Assembly: GCA_963816555.1 (NCBI GenBank) | Contig: CAWFLD010000004.1 | Coordinates: 1,240,001-1,304,000, forward strand | DNA length: 64,000 nucleotides | Direction of reading: 5' to 3' | From: Lutibaculum sp963816555 | GTDB taxonomy: Bacteria; Pseudomonadota; Alphaproteobacteria; Rhizobiales; Tepidamorphaceae | Shown: positions 28,085 to 37,137 of the stretch, one piece after another | Layout: each line of letters opens with the position of its first letter | Position numbering within the stretch: position 1 is the first letter of the stretch | Notes under the pieces: generated by a model | Told to the model about the DNA's origin: nothing | Seen by the model: the letters and a program-made list of their open reading frames with translations, nothing else | Databases searched by the model: none | Program-made: the position numbers and the translations under genes

Positions 28085-29450
28085 AGTTGTGTCCAGCTTC
28101 TTCTGCAAATTGGTCATGGCCGCTGATGTCGGCTTCAGGCGGCCTCCGCCTGCTCGATCCTGCGTAGCGCCTCCTTCTTGTGCTCGGCCAGGTGCGCCAT
28201 GTTGAGGTAGCGCGTGGCCTCGAGCCAGTTCTCGTGGGTCTCGACCGCGAGGGCCCGGATGAGCCGCAGGCAGCTCTCGGCGTTCGGGAAGATCCGGACG
28301 ACGTGGGTGCGCCGCTTCAACTCCTGGTTCAGCCGCTCGAGCATGTTGGTGCACTTCATGTGCTTGTGGTGGGCGAGCGGCAGCCGGTAGTAGGTCAGCG
28401 TCTCCTCGATATTGGCCTCCACCCAGTCGGTGAGCTTGGGGTACTTGCCCTGCCACTTGTCGAGCCAGCGCGCGAGATCCTGGCGCACCTCGTCGATCTC
28501 GCGGCGGTCGTAGAACCACCGGAGCTCCTGCAGGCAGTCGTCGTCGACCTTGCGCGGCACGTAGTCGAGCGCGTTCCTCAGGAAATGCACGTAACAGCGC
28601 TGCCACGCCGCCTCCGGCAGCACCTCCCTGATCGCCGCCTTGAGGCCGGCATGGTCGTCGGAGACGACGTACTCGACGCCATGAAGCCCGCGCTTCCTGA
28701 GCGCCAGGAGGAACTCCTTCCAGCTCGACTGGCTCTCGCGGTTGGCGAGGTCGACGCCGAGCACGTTGCGGCGGCCCTCGAGGTCGATGCCGATCGCCAC
28801 GAGCACCGCCTGGCTGGCGATCACGCCGGCCTCCCGGATCTTCTCGTAGCGCGCGTCGAGGATCAGGTAGGGGAAGGGCTCCTCCAGCCGCCGACAGGCG
28901 AAGGCGGCAAGCTCGGCGTCGAGCCGCTTGTTGATCCCGCTGATCGCCGAGGCCGAGAAGCTGTGGCCGCACAGCTCCTCCGTGATCGCCTTCACCTTCC
29001 GCGTCGACACGCCCTGCACGTACATCTCCGCCAGCGCCCCGACCAGCGCCTTCTCCGAACGCTGGTAGCGCTCGAACAGACGCGTCGAGAACCGCCCTTC
29101 CCGGTCCTGCGGCACCCGCAGCTCGAGCGTACCAACCCGGGTTACCAGCGAACGGGTATAGTAGCCGGAGCGGTAGCCGAGCCGCTCCGCCGTCCGCTCG
29201 CCCTTCTCCGCGCCGAGCGCCGCCGTCATCTCCGCTTCCAGCGTCGCCTCGACGACCGTCTGGACCATCGTACGAAGATAGTCTTCGTCCCCATCCAACA
29301 GTGCTTGGACGTCGATCATCGCCGTCTTACCCTGCTTCCCGGTCATGGCATGCATCCCCTCCAAGGGCCTGGTGACGTTGAACATCACCAGCGTGCCATG
29401 ACCGCCCGCCTTGCAAAGCCGCCTTTTGCAGAAGAACTCAGTACACGATC
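28085..29450 (-). mobile_element. IS256-family element, copy 1
   Basis: 1366 bases with inverted ends sharing TTCTTCTGCAAA (left near 28099-28109, right near 29425-29436) and GTGT four bases inside each end. It is flanked by the 8-base duplication GAATCGCA (28077-28084 and 29451-29458), which lies inside the left terminal repeat of the ISAs1 element. Eight bases is the usual IS256-family duplication. Confidence 0.8.
28135..29346 (-). CDS. IS256-family transposase (copy 1), intact
   Basis: 403 residues from MTGKQGKTAMIDVQALLDGD (ATG 29346; an in-frame ATG nine bases upstream is possible) to ALRRIEQAEAA. A mutator-type DDE transposase: LGYRSGYYTRSLVTRVGTLE, LRVPQDREGRFSTRLFERYQ, ALAEMYVQGVSTRKVKAITE, the first Asp in PYLILDARYEKIR, the second in YVVSDDHAGLKAAI, and the Glu region CTNMLERLNQELKRRTHVVR. 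Length and motifs match active family members, and no indel interrupts it, unlike the genes around it. It is transcribed away from the interrupted ISAs1 transposase. Confidence 0.95.
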   Translation of the reverse strand: MTGKQGKTAMIDVQALLDGDEDYLRTMVQTVVEATLEAEMTAALGAEKGERTAERLGYRSGYYTRSLVTRVGTLELRVPQDREGRFSTRLFERYQRSEKALVGALAEMYVQGVSTRKVKAITEELCGHSFSASAISGINKRLDAELAAFACRRLEEPFPYLILDARYEKIREAGVIASQAVLVAIGIDLEGRRNVLGVDLANRESQSSWKEFLLALRKRGLHGVEYVVSDDHAGLKAAIREVLPEAAWQRCYVHFLRNALDYVPRKVDDDCLQELRWFYDRREIDEVRQDLARWLDKWQGKYPKLTDWVEANIEETLTYYRLPLAHHKHMKCTNMLERLNQELKRRTHVVRIFPNAESCLRLIRALAVETHENWLEATRYLNMAHLAEHKKEALRRIEQAEAA

Positions 29451-30344
29451 GAATCGCATTTGAAGATTGGCGGTAGGAATTGGGGATGAAATGGATTCGG
29501 ATGTCGGCCTGATCCCGAGGGAGAATGCCGATGTCCTCGTTTACGGCGAGCTTTGCCGAGGTTCCCGATCCGCGCACGGGCAACGCAAAGCGCCACGATC
29601 TTCTGGAGGTGCTGACGATCGCGCTGACGGCTGCGGTGTGCGGCGCCGAGCACTGTGCCGACTCGCCGATTTTGCCACCGACCGGGAGGATCTGTTCCGG
29701 GAATTCCTGCGGCTGGAGAACGGCATCCCGAGCCACGACACGTTCAGCCGGGTGTTTCGACTACTCGACCCTGAGGCGTTTGCGAGGTGCTTCGGCCGGT
29801 TCGTGGAGGCGCTGGGCGCGGCCGGCGAAGGAGTGGTCGCCATCGACGGCAAGACGCTGCGAGGCTCCTTCGACACGGCGGCCAGGCGCTCGCCGCTGGC
29901 GGTGGTGACGGCGTTTGCCTCTGCCACCCACACGGTCATCGGGCAACAGGGCTTTCGCGCCGGCGAGGGCGACAGCGAGATCCTCGCCGCCCGAGCGCTG
30001 CTGGAATGCCTGGATCTGTCAGGCCAGTTGGTGACGGCCGATGCGATCCACTGCCAGAACGAGACGGCCAAGGTGATCCTCGATCGCGGTGGCGACTATC
30101 TGTTGCGGCTGAAGGACAACCGGCCGGCTCTGGCGGCCACGGTGGCCGAGTACTTCGCCGATCCGCAGGTCCGCGCCGAACTGCCCCCTGCCGAGACGAC
30201 CGACGCCGACCACGGTCGCATCGAGGTGCGGCGCGCCTGGGTCAGCCACGATCTGTCGTGGTTGCGCGGAGCGAAGCGGGCGGTAGGCGAACTGGTGCTT
30301 CTGCCGGGGCTTGCCTGCCTCGGCATGATCGAGGCTACCGTCAC

Positions 30345-31670
30345 GGGACTATCAGGAATTTCGTGTGAGGCCGGGCTGTTGAACATCAGGCGGCCATGGC
30401 CTTGGTGAAGCGGTCACCGAAGAGGACGGCGAACTGCGCCTTGGCCAGGGCCCATTCCCGAGGCGGCATTTTCCACTCCTTCTCCGAGCGGTTCAAGACG
30501 AGGAACAGGAGCTTCATCGCCGCCTCGTCACTCGGGAAGTGCCCGCGAGCCCGCACCGCCCGGCGCAGCTTCGAGTTCAATGCCTCTATGGCATTGGTCG
30601 TGTACAAGATTCGACGAACGTCCGGATGGAAGGCGTAGAACGGGACGACCTCGCCCCAGGCCCTTCGCCAGCTCTGGCCGATGGCGACGTATTTGCGGCC
30701 CCAGAAGCTCTCCTCGAAGGCCGTGAGCGCGGCCTCGCCGGCCATGGCGTCGACGGCGCGGTAGATCTCCTTCAGCGCCGCCGCGACCGCCTTGCGATCC
30801 TTGTACGACACGAAGTCCAGGCTGTGGCGCAGCAGGTGGACGATGCAGGTCTGGACCGTCGTCTCGGGGAAGACGGCATGGATGGCGTCGGGAAAGCCCT
30901 TCAGCCCGTCCACCACGGCCACGAGAATGTCCTCGACGCCGCGGTTCTTCAGCTCGTTCATGACGCGGAGCCAGAACTTCGCTCCCTCGTTCTGCTCGAG
31001 CCAGAGGCCGAGGATCTCCTTGCCGCCGTCGGCGCGCACGCCGAGGGCGATGTGCACCGCCTTGTTCCTGACGAGCCCCTCTTCGCGGACCTTCACCCGC
31101 AGGGCGTCGAAGAAGACCAGCGGGTAGGTCGGATCGAGCGGCCGGGTCTGCCAGGCGGCGATGTCCTCCAGGACGGCATCCGTGACGGCGCTGACGAGGT
31201 CGGGCGACACGTCGATACCATAAAGATCGTGCAGGTGACCGACGATCTCCCGCGTGCTCATGCCGCGGGCGTACATCGAGATGATCTTGTCGTCGAAGCC
31301 CGGAAATCGCCGCTGGTACTTGGCGATGAGCTGCGGGTCGAAGCTTGCCTTCCGGTCCCGCGGAATCTCCAGTTCGAGACGGCTCGTGTCGGTTATCACC
31401 GTCTTCTTGCCGTAGCCGTTGCGACCGTTGTCGGCGCCGCCTTCGCCGGCAAGGTGATAGTCCATCTCTGCGTTCAGCGCCCGCTCGGCCAGCGCCTTCT
31501 TCAGCTCGTCTAGCAGGCCATTGGGGTCAAAGGCGGTCTTCGGGTCGGCGCCGGCCAGCAGCTGGTCGAGGATGCTGTCCGGGATCTTCGGTTCCTTGCG
31601 TCGTGGCATCGCGGGGCTCCTTCGCTCCCAGTATGCCCCACCTCACACACGAAAATCCCGACACTCCCTG
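30345..31670 (-). mobile_element. IS256-family element, copy 2
   Basis: 1326 bases with ends GGGACTATCAGGAATTTCGT (left) and the inverse GGGAGTGTCGGGATTTTCGT (right, two bases in). It is flanked by the 8-base duplication ACCGTCAC (30337-30344 and 31671-31678). Deleting it and one duplication restores the ISAs1 transposase frame exactly. Confidence 0.85.
30386..31609 (-). CDS. IS256-family transposase (copy 2), intact
   Basis: 407 residues from MPRRKEPKIPDSILDQLLAG to GDRFTKAMAA. A mutator-type transposase: NGRNGYGKKTVITDTSRLEL, EIPRDRKASFDPQLIAKYQR, ISMYARGMSTREIVGHLHDL, PLVFFDALRVKVREEG (first Asp), LVAVVDGLKGFPDAIHAVFP (second Asp) and YTTNAIEALNSKLRRAVRAR (Glu). It differs clearly in sequence and ends from copy 1, so the two are distinct IS256-family elements rather than copies of one. 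No frameshifts. Confidence 0.95.
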   Translation of the reverse strand: MPRRKEPKIPDSILDQLLAGADPKTAFDPNGLLDELKKALAERALNAEMDYHLAGEGGADNGRNGYGKKTVITDTSRLELEIPRDRKASFDPQLIAKYQRRFPGFDDKIISMYARGMSTREIVGHLHDLYGIDVSPDLVSAVTDAVLEDIAAWQTRPLDPTYPLVFFDALRVKVREEGLVRNKAVHIALGVRADGGKEILGLWLEQNEGAKFWLRVMNELKNRGVEDILVAVVDGLKGFPDAIHAVFPETTVQTCIVHLLRHSLDFVSYKDRKAVAAALKEIYRAVDAMAGEAALTAFEESFWGRKYVAIGQSWRRAWGEVVPFYAFHPDVRRILYTTNAIEALNSKLRRAVRARGHFPSDEAAMKLLFLVLNRSEKEWKMPPREWALAKAQFAVLFGDRFTKAMAA

Positions 31671-32118
31671 ACCGTCACGCGGCACGGCAGGACCAGCGTC
31701 ACCCGTCACTATCACCTGTCCTCGCGGCCACTGACCGCAGAGGCCTACCTGGCAGCGGCCCGCGCCCACTGGTCCATTGAGAACAGTCTGCACTGGGTGC
31801 TCGACATGAGCTTCGACGAAGACCGCGCCCGCAACCGCAAGGACAATGGACCGGAAAACCTCGCCATTCTGCGCAAGCTCGCCCTCAACATGCTCAAGAG
31901 CGCCAGGCCCGAGATCTCCATCCGCCGAAAGCGAAAGCGTTCCGGATGGTCCAACGACTTCGCACGATCCATCCTCGGCCAAATGCGATAGCCCTGCCGG
32001 GAGCCCGCACGGACGCTTGCACCCCGCTCCCGACTGTGGCAGTTTCCGCCCGCTCGTGCCGGCGCGGATTCGCACCGGCCGCGATCCCGCCATTCTGCTT
32101 TCCGGCCCACCGGCCGAC

Positions 32119-32193
<75 letters not shown>

Positions 32194-32427
32194 GTCTTTC
32201 CCGACATGTCAGGACGTTGAACCGGCGGCGGCGCCTTCGCCGCGTCGCGCTGCGTGTAGGACGGCTGCGTGCGGCATCGCGGTCGCGCCGGACCGGCATG
32301 GAGTAGCCGGGAGACGGGCATCTTTCGGGCGAGGCGAACACGGGGGGCTGCACGGCGCCAGAGGCCGTCGCGAAGCTCCGGCGCGGACGGGGACAGCCGG
32401 CGCCCGCCACGGCCGGCACAAGCGAAA

Positions 32428-32453
32428 GGCGGGCCGGATCGCCCCGGCCCGCC
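32428..32453 (-). terminator. GC-rich hairpin behind the HlyD remnant
   Basis: GGCGGGCCGG / CCGGCCCGCC with a 6-base loop, followed on the minus strand by TTTCGCT. It would end transcription of the hlyD gene whose 3' end remains at 32486. A weaker relative lies at the equivalent place behind the complete hlyD copy (about 17889). Confidence 0.5.
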
Positions 32454-32485
32454 CCTGCAGATTGCCTGTCGCCTGCGCCGGAGGC

Positions 32486-32606
32486 TCAGCCTCGCGCATG
32501 ATGCGGCGCAGGGTCTTGGTGTTCGGCCCCGCGAGATATTCCAGGAACATCCGGTCCGGCGTCGTGATGAAGGCCTCGACGGGCTGGCCCGGGCCGAACT
32601 GCCGGG
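32486..32606 (-). pseudogene. C-terminal remnant of a second HlyD-like secretion protein
   Basis: The minus-strand reading QFGPGQPVEAFITTPDRMFL, EYLAGPNTKTLRRIMRE parallels the C-terminus of the complete hlyD (QPVEVFITTGERTFLDYL, TEPITKTLRRA). Only about 40 residues remain. Upstream of 32606 the sequence switches abruptly to a sulfotransferase gene on the other strand. The expected stop (TCA at 32486-32488) is out of frame by one base. It is a relic of a second type I secretion locus beside tRNA-Thr. Confidence 0.7.
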
Positions 32607-33144
32607 GTCGTGGTTGCCGACCGATCCCGACCACGGCCTGTATCTCGGCATGCTCTCGGACTCCTTCCCCGACGCCTCCTACATCCATATCGTCCGCGAC
32701 TGCCGCGACGTGGCCGTGTCCTGGTGGTACCACATCAAGCGCGTCGCACCGCCCGAAGCGCCGCCGCCCGACTTCAATCTGCTGTGCTCCGAGACGGGCC
32801 GCACCTGGCGCGAATATGTCGAGGGGGTGCACGGCCTGGTGAAGGCGCGCAACCTGCGGTTCCACGAGCTGCGCTACGAGGACCTGCTGGCCCAGCCCGA
32901 AGCCGAAACCCGGAAGATCCTCGACTTCCTCTCGGCCTCGTCGAGCACGCGCCTCGTCCAGGAGAGCGTCGAGGCCGCGCGGTTCGACCGGATGAACGGC
33001 GGGCGAAAGCGCGGCAAGGAGGACACCTCCTCCTTCTTCCGGAAGGGCACGGCCGGCGACTGGCGCAACCACATGAATGAGGCGCAGGAGCAACAGTTGG
33101 TGCGCAATGCGCAGCCGGTGATGTCCCAGTACGGGTATCTCTGA
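32607..33144 (+). pseudogene. sulfotransferase, C-terminal fragment
   Basis: The recognisable homology begins at WLPTDPDHGLYLGMLSDSFP and runs through YIHIVRDCRDVAVSWWYHIK, which matches the 3'-phosphate-binding IVRDPRDVxVS motif of PAPS-dependent sulfotransferases. It continues RFHELRYEDLLAQPEAETRK, ILDFLSASSSTRLVQESVEA, GKEDTSSFFRKGTAGDWRNH and ends SQYGYL at 33144. The N-terminal 5'-phosphosulfate loop and catalytic region are missing; in their place lies the inverted HlyD remnant. The open frame continues upstream through the remnant but is not the sulfotransferase sequence. Confidence 0.75.
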
Positions 33145-33395
33145 GGCCGCCCCGCCCGCCACGCCCTCCGCGAGACGCCGCGGCGGCCCGCGAAAATCCG
33201 TGCTTCCGGCAGCGGCGATTTCCTCGCGTCGTCATCGGCTTGGGTCCGATGGGACCGGGCCGCCCGACACGCTTTTGCCACGATCTCGGCGCCTGCCTGA
33301 TCGCTTGCCTTGTCTTACGCGCCACCGCTGGTAGTGGTGGCGCATTGGTGCCACGAGTACAGGCCGGTCCGATCGATCGAGCACGAGACCACGCT

Positions 33396-35048
33396 ATGCT
33401 TTCGACCGCGACCCAGAGCCGCCTGAGCGGCCTGTGCCTGATGTCGGCGCTGGCACTTGTCGCGATTCCGGATTTCGCCGCAGCGCAGGGCCAGCCGACG
33501 GCACAGGAGCTGATGCTCAAGATGCAGCTGTGCCGCTCGATCGAGATCCGCGGCTTCCGCCTGCAGTGCTTCGACCGCGTCGCCAACGGGCTGACCGGCA
33601 AGGGCGAGAGCGCTCCCGCGATGGTGCAGAGCGAGCCCGCGGCCGAGGCCCCGCAGGTCGCGGCCACGCCCCCGAACGCGCCTGCAGCGACACCGGCGGA
33701 GCAAGGTCCGGCTCCGGCGGCGCGGGAGGTGGCGGCGCTGCCCTCGCGCCTCGCGGACGCCCGTGCCGTGCCGCTGCCGCCGACGAAGCCCGTCGAGCTC
33801 CTTGCGCGCCAGGGCGACATCATCGAGACGGCCCCGCCATCCGAGCCCAAGACGCCTGCCGCTCCGGTGGCGGTGGCCGCGGCCGAGCCTGCCGGCCGGC
33901 CGGAGCGAGCGGCTGGGCCCCGCGCTGCGCCCGACGCAGAGGGCGAGGTGGCCAGAAGGGAAGAGCCGGCCAGGCGCGAGCCGGGACCGGTCGCCGTCGC
34001 CATGGCGGAGCCGAAGCCGGCCGCCGATCCCGCAGCCGAGGCCCCGGAAGTCACCGAAATCGCGGCCGCGGAGACGCCCGGGGTGCCCGTGCCTCCGGCG
34101 CGGCCCGACTATATCGAGGCGCTGGCGCGGCTCGAGGCGCCGGTGAAGGCGGCGGCGCCCGAGGCCGAGACCGCCTATCTCGACGTCGCCTACGACGAGC
34201 AGATGGCCGCCCCCGAGGCGCAGGAGGAGGAACCGCTGCCGCTGGCCGGCCGCCTTTGGCTGCCGAGCTTCGCCGACCTGTCCGACATCAGCGCCCATGC
34301 CGCGCCGGCCCCGGAGCCCCTTCCCGAGGCCCCTCGCAGGGCGGCACCGCAGGCCGAGGCGCGGGACGTGGCGCGGGACATGGCGATGGCGGAGGACGCG
34401 GGCGGCGAGGTGCCGGTGCCGCCCCGCCGCGGGGCGGGTGCGAGCGACGTTCCGGAAGCGGACCGGACCCGCGCGACGGGCACCCCGGAGACGCCGAAGC
34501 CGGATGCGGCGCAGGCGGCGCCTGCACCGCACGAGCCGCCGGAGGCACCCGTCGAGATCGGCGGCATGAACCAGCGCAACAAGGTGGTGGTCGCCATGGC
34601 GAAGGGCACCGCCGAGCCGCGCGTGAAGGGCACGTGGTCGGTCTCGGACTGGACCTCGCCGATCTCCGGCGTGCGCGACATCTCGATCTCGCGCGCCTCG
34701 GACCGGGTGGCCGACGAGCCGATCACGCTCCTGTCGTTTTCCTGCAGCGGCGGAACCGGCGCGGTGCGGGTGATGTGGCCGAGCGGCATGAGCGCGAAGC
34801 AGATCAAGGCGAAGCTGATCTACGACGGCAAGGAGGACGACGCCGCCACCTGGAGCCTGAGCCCCGACGGCCGCACCATGTCGCGCGAGGGCGGCGGCGC
34901 GGCGCTCGCGGTGGCGCGCAAGCTCGCCGCGGCGAGCCGGGTCACGGTGCGCCTCGACGACGGGCCGGCGCACGAGCGCGAGGCGACGTTCACCGCGGAC
35001 GGCTTCAAGCCGCACCTCGCCGACATGAAGGCGGCCTGCAACGGCTGA
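33396..35048 (+). CDS. secreted Ala/Pro-rich protein with C-terminal TagO/VasI-like domain
   Basis: 550 residues from ATG 33396 (upstream in-frame ATG 33240 would add a non-signal leader). A signal peptide, LCLMSALALVAIPDFAAAQG, is followed by a Cys-containing segment LMLKMQLCRSIEIRGFRLQC (residues about 40-60). Then come some 330 residues of Ala/Pro/Glu-rich linker with repeated P-x-PP-x-RP motifs. The C-terminal 160 residues are folded: GTWSVSDWTSPISGVRDISI, ITLLSFSCSGGTGAVRVMWP, RLDDGPAHEREATFTADGFK, ADMKAACNG. The LxxRC-x-n-R-xD-x-F-x-xxGF-x-C pattern recalls TagO/VasI-type periplasmic proteins. It is intact and stands alone, convergent with potC. Confidence 0.6.
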   Translation: MLSTATQSRLSGLCLMSALALVAIPDFAAAQGQPTAQELMLKMQLCRSIEIRGFRLQCFDRVANGLTGKGESAPAMVQSEPAAEAPQVAATPPNAPAATPAEQGPAPAAREVAALPSRLADARAVPLPPTKPVELLARQGDIIETAPPSEPKTPAAPVAVAAAEPAGRPERAAGPRAAPDAEGEVARREEPARREPGPVAVAMAEPKPAADPAAEAPEVTEIAAAETPGVPVPPARPDYIEALARLEAPVKAAAPEAETAYLDVAYDEQMAAPEAQEEEPLPLAGRLWLPSFADLSDISAHAAPAPEPLPEAPRRAAPQAEARDVARDMAMAEDAGGEVPVPPRRGAGASDVPEADRTRATGTPETPKPDAAQAAPAPHEPPEAPVEIGGMNQRNKVVVAMAKGTAEPRVKGTWSVSDWTSPISGVRDISISRASDRVADEPITLLSFSCSGGTGAVRVMWPSGMSAKQIKAKLIYDGKEDDAATWSLSPDGRTMSREGGGAALAVARKLAAASRVTVRLDDGPAHEREATFTADGFKPHLADMKAACNG

Positions 35049-35072
35049 CGCCGCCGGCGGGCCGATCCCGCG

Positions 35073-35918
35073 TCAGCGCCGCTCCCGGGCACGCCGCTCG
35101 CGCTCCTTCAGGAGCACCCAGACGACGGCGAACAGGATCGTCAGCGCGACGAAGATGACGCCGATCACGTTGATGACCGGCGACAGGCCGAAGCGGAAGC
35201 GCGAGCCGATCTCCGTCACCAGCGTCCAGTCGCCGCCGATCGCGAAGACCGTCGTGTTGTAGTTCTCGATCGACTGCAGGAAGGCGATGACCGCGGCGGT
35301 GAAGATCGTCGGCATCAGGAAGGGGATCGTGATGCGGCGGAACACCATGAAGTTCGAGGCGCCGAGATCGAGCCCCGCCTCCTCGAGCGCCCGGTCCTGG
35401 CGCTGCAGCCGCGCCATGAACATGAGCATCGAGTAGGAGGCGATGAAGGTCGCCTGCGCCATCATCGCGAGGAACAGGCCGCCCGGCACGCCGAGATTGC
35501 GCCAGAAGATCAGCGTCGCGATGCCGAGGATGATGCCCGGCGTCAGGATCGGCGAGACCAGCACGCCGTAGAGCACCCCGCTCCAGCGCGACTGCAGCCG
35601 CGTCAGGATGAACGCGCCGGACAGGCCGAGCGGCAGCGCCACGACGATGACGCCGACGCCGATGACGACGGAGTTCCTGAGGCCCTCGAGCATCCGGCCG
35701 TCGCGCGCGAGCTCGCCGAACCACTTGAACGTGAAGCCCTGCCACTGCGTGACGCTGGGATAGGGGTAGGAATTGAAGGCCGCCGCCGACATCACGAGCA
35801 GCGGCGCGAAGAGATAGACGAAGAAGACGACCAGGTAGGCGTTGAGGATCTGGTCCGACCAGTTGCGCGTGCCGGTCCTGCTCTTCGACGCCGTGCCCTC
35901 GGCGGTGATGGCGGTCAT
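35073..35918 (-). CDS. potC: ABC transporter permease, PotC-like
   Basis: 281 residues with six predicted membrane helices (YLVVFFVYLFAPLLVMSAAA, NSVVIGVGVIVVALPLGLSG, SPILTPGIILGIATLIFW, and others) and the EAA loop EEAGLDLGASNFMVFRRITI, with P following, that contacts the ATPase. This is the second permease of a spermidine/putrescine-type importer. It is the last gene of the minus-strand operon potD-A-B-C; a 184-base gap separates it from potB. The basic tail KERERRARERR is cytoplasmic. Substrate could be a polyamine or another small cation. Confidence 0.85.
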   Translation of the reverse strand: MTAITAEGTASKSRTGTRNWSDQILNAYLVVFFVYLFAPLLVMSAAAFNSYPYPSVTQWQGFTFKWFGELARDGRMLEGLRNSVVIGVGVIVVALPLGLSGAFILTRLQSRWSGVLYGVLVSPILTPGIILGIATLIFWRNLGVPGGLFLAMMAQATFIASYSMLMFMARLQRQDRALEEAGLDLGASNFMVFRRITIPFLMPTIFTAAVIAFLQSIENYNTTVFAIGGDWTLVTEIGSRFRFGLSPVINVIGVIFVALTILFAVVWVLLKERERRARERR

Positions 35919-36102
35919 CCTGCGACGCTCCCGGGCCCGTGGTCATGCCGGACGGCTCGGGCATGGATCTCGTGGAACACAGCCTTCGCCGGGACGAGCG
36001 GGCGGGGAGAGGCCGACCGCGAGCCGCCGCCGCGTCCGCCGGCGTCCTGCCCGGCTCGCATGCTCCCGCTCTCCCGCTGCGCTTCAGGCACCATCTTCCC
36101 CC

Positions 36103-37137
36103 TCACTTCGCGATGTCGCGGATGCCGACGCGGAACACGAGCATCATCAGGAAGATGAAGGCGGTGCAGACGACGAGCAGCGTGAAGGCGTAGGCGGCGC
36201 CGATGTTCCAGTTGTTGGATTCGAAGAACTGCCGGTAGATCGTCTGGCTGAACCAGTCGCCGGAGGTGCCGCGCGTCATGATCTGCGGCACCGAGTAGGA
36301 GCCGGCCGAGAGCATGAAGGTCATGATGCAGCCGACCGCCATGCCGGGCTTGGCGTGCGGGATGACGACCCGCCAGTGGATGCGCCAGGTCGAGGCGCCG
36401 AGGTCGCGCGCGGCCTCGATCTGGTTCCTGTCGAGGGTCTCCAGCGTGTTGTACATCGGGAAGACCATGAACAGGATGTAGGCGTAGACCATCGCCACGA
36501 AGACCGCGCCCGGCGACTGCAGGAACGGGATCCAGTCCTGCGTGGCGAGGTTCGTGATGCCCACCCAGTCGAGGATCGTGTTCAGCACCCCCTGGTAGTC
36601 GAGGATCATGAGCCACGCGTAGACGCGCAGGAGCTCGTTGATCGCGTAGGGGATGATGAGCCCGAGCATCAGGAAGGCGGCGCGGCCGGGCGTCGCGACC
36701 TGCGCGACGGCGTAGGCCACGGGATAGCAGACGACGAGCGCGAGAAGCGTGACCATCGCGGCGTAGAAGATGGTGCGCACGAAGATGTGGACGTGCAGCG
36801 CCGACATGCGGGTGTAGTTCGCCAGCGTGTAGACCTTCTTCGGCGCCTTCTCCTGCTCCTCGAGGTCGGCGATCTCGCGCTGCTTGGCGTCGATCTTCGA
36901 CTGGATCTCGGCCTTCCTGTCGCCTTCCGCCGACTGCAGGTCGAACTGCATCAGCGAGAGGTCCGAATAGGCGCGGTCGATCTGCAGCGAGACCTGGCTC
37001 GATTCCTGGCGCACCCAGAGCGAGCGCTCGACCATGAAGAGCTGCGGCACGAGGATCATGCCGATCACCCACACGACGGTCAGCCCCAGGAAGATCCCCG
37101 TGAGGCCCCGGCCGTAGCTGCGGACGAGCTCAGTCAC
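36103..37137 (-). CDS. potB: ABC transporter permease, PotB-like, with extended first loop
   Basis: 344 residues, longer than the usual 280-310. The first membrane helix (GIFLGLTVVWVIGMILVPQL) is followed by an extra-cytoplasmic segment of about 70 residues that is strongly helical and charged: SDLSLMQFDLQSAEGDRKAE, IQSKIDAKQREIADLEEQEK. Then come the five permease helices and the EAA loop RDLGASTWRIHWRVVIPHAK-P. Its start overlaps the potA stop by eight bases. The coiled-coil-like insert is unusual for PotB and could interact with the binding protein. Confidence 0.85.
   Translation of the reverse strand: MTELVRSYGRGLTGIFLGLTVVWVIGMILVPQLFMVERSLWVRQESSQVSLQIDRAYSDLSLMQFDLQSAEGDRKAEIQSKIDAKQREIADLEEQEKAPKKVYTLANYTRMSALHVHIFVRTIFYAAMVTLLALVVCYPVAYAVAQVATPGRAAFLMLGLIIPYAINELLRVYAWLMILDYQGVLNTILDWVGITNLATQDWIPFLQSPGAVFVAMVYAYILFMVFPMYNTLETLDRNQIEAARDLGASTWRIHWRVVIPHAKPGMAVGCIMTFMLSAGSYSVPQIMTRGTSGDWFSQTIYRQFFESNNWNIGAAYAFTLLVVCTAFIFLMMLVFRVGIRDIAK

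Larger units (their letters stand above)
29525..31991 (+). pseudogene. ISAs1-family transposase, split by IS256 copy 2
   Basis: The 5' part (29525-30344) starts MPMSSFTASFAEVPDPRTGN, shifts once near 29660, then reads FATDREDLFREFLRLENGIP, VVAIDGKTLRGSFD (first Asp), VTADAIHCQNETAKVIL (second Asp) and LKDNRPALAATVAEYF. It is cut at GAG GCT ACC GTC AC (30337-30344). The 3' part resumes in frame at 31671 with TRHGRTSVTRHYHLSS, then HWSIENSLHWVLDMSFDEDR (catalytic Glu) and ends SIRRKRKR...QMR at 31991. Joined, it is about 375 residues, the normal family length. It cannot be translated as a whole. Confidence 0.9.
28072..31996 (+). mobile_element. ISAs1-family insertion sequence, interrupted by two IS256-family elements
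   Basis: The outer ends read CAGGGGAATCGCATTTG (left, split by IS256 copy 1) and the inverse of CAGGGCTATCGCATTTGG (right). Both are flanked by the direct repeat CCGGGAGCCCG (28061-28071 and 31997-32007). Removing both IS256 insertions with one copy of each duplication leaves about 1217 bases, a normal ISAs1 size. The element entered between the protease gene and tRNA-Thr. Confidence 0.8.
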
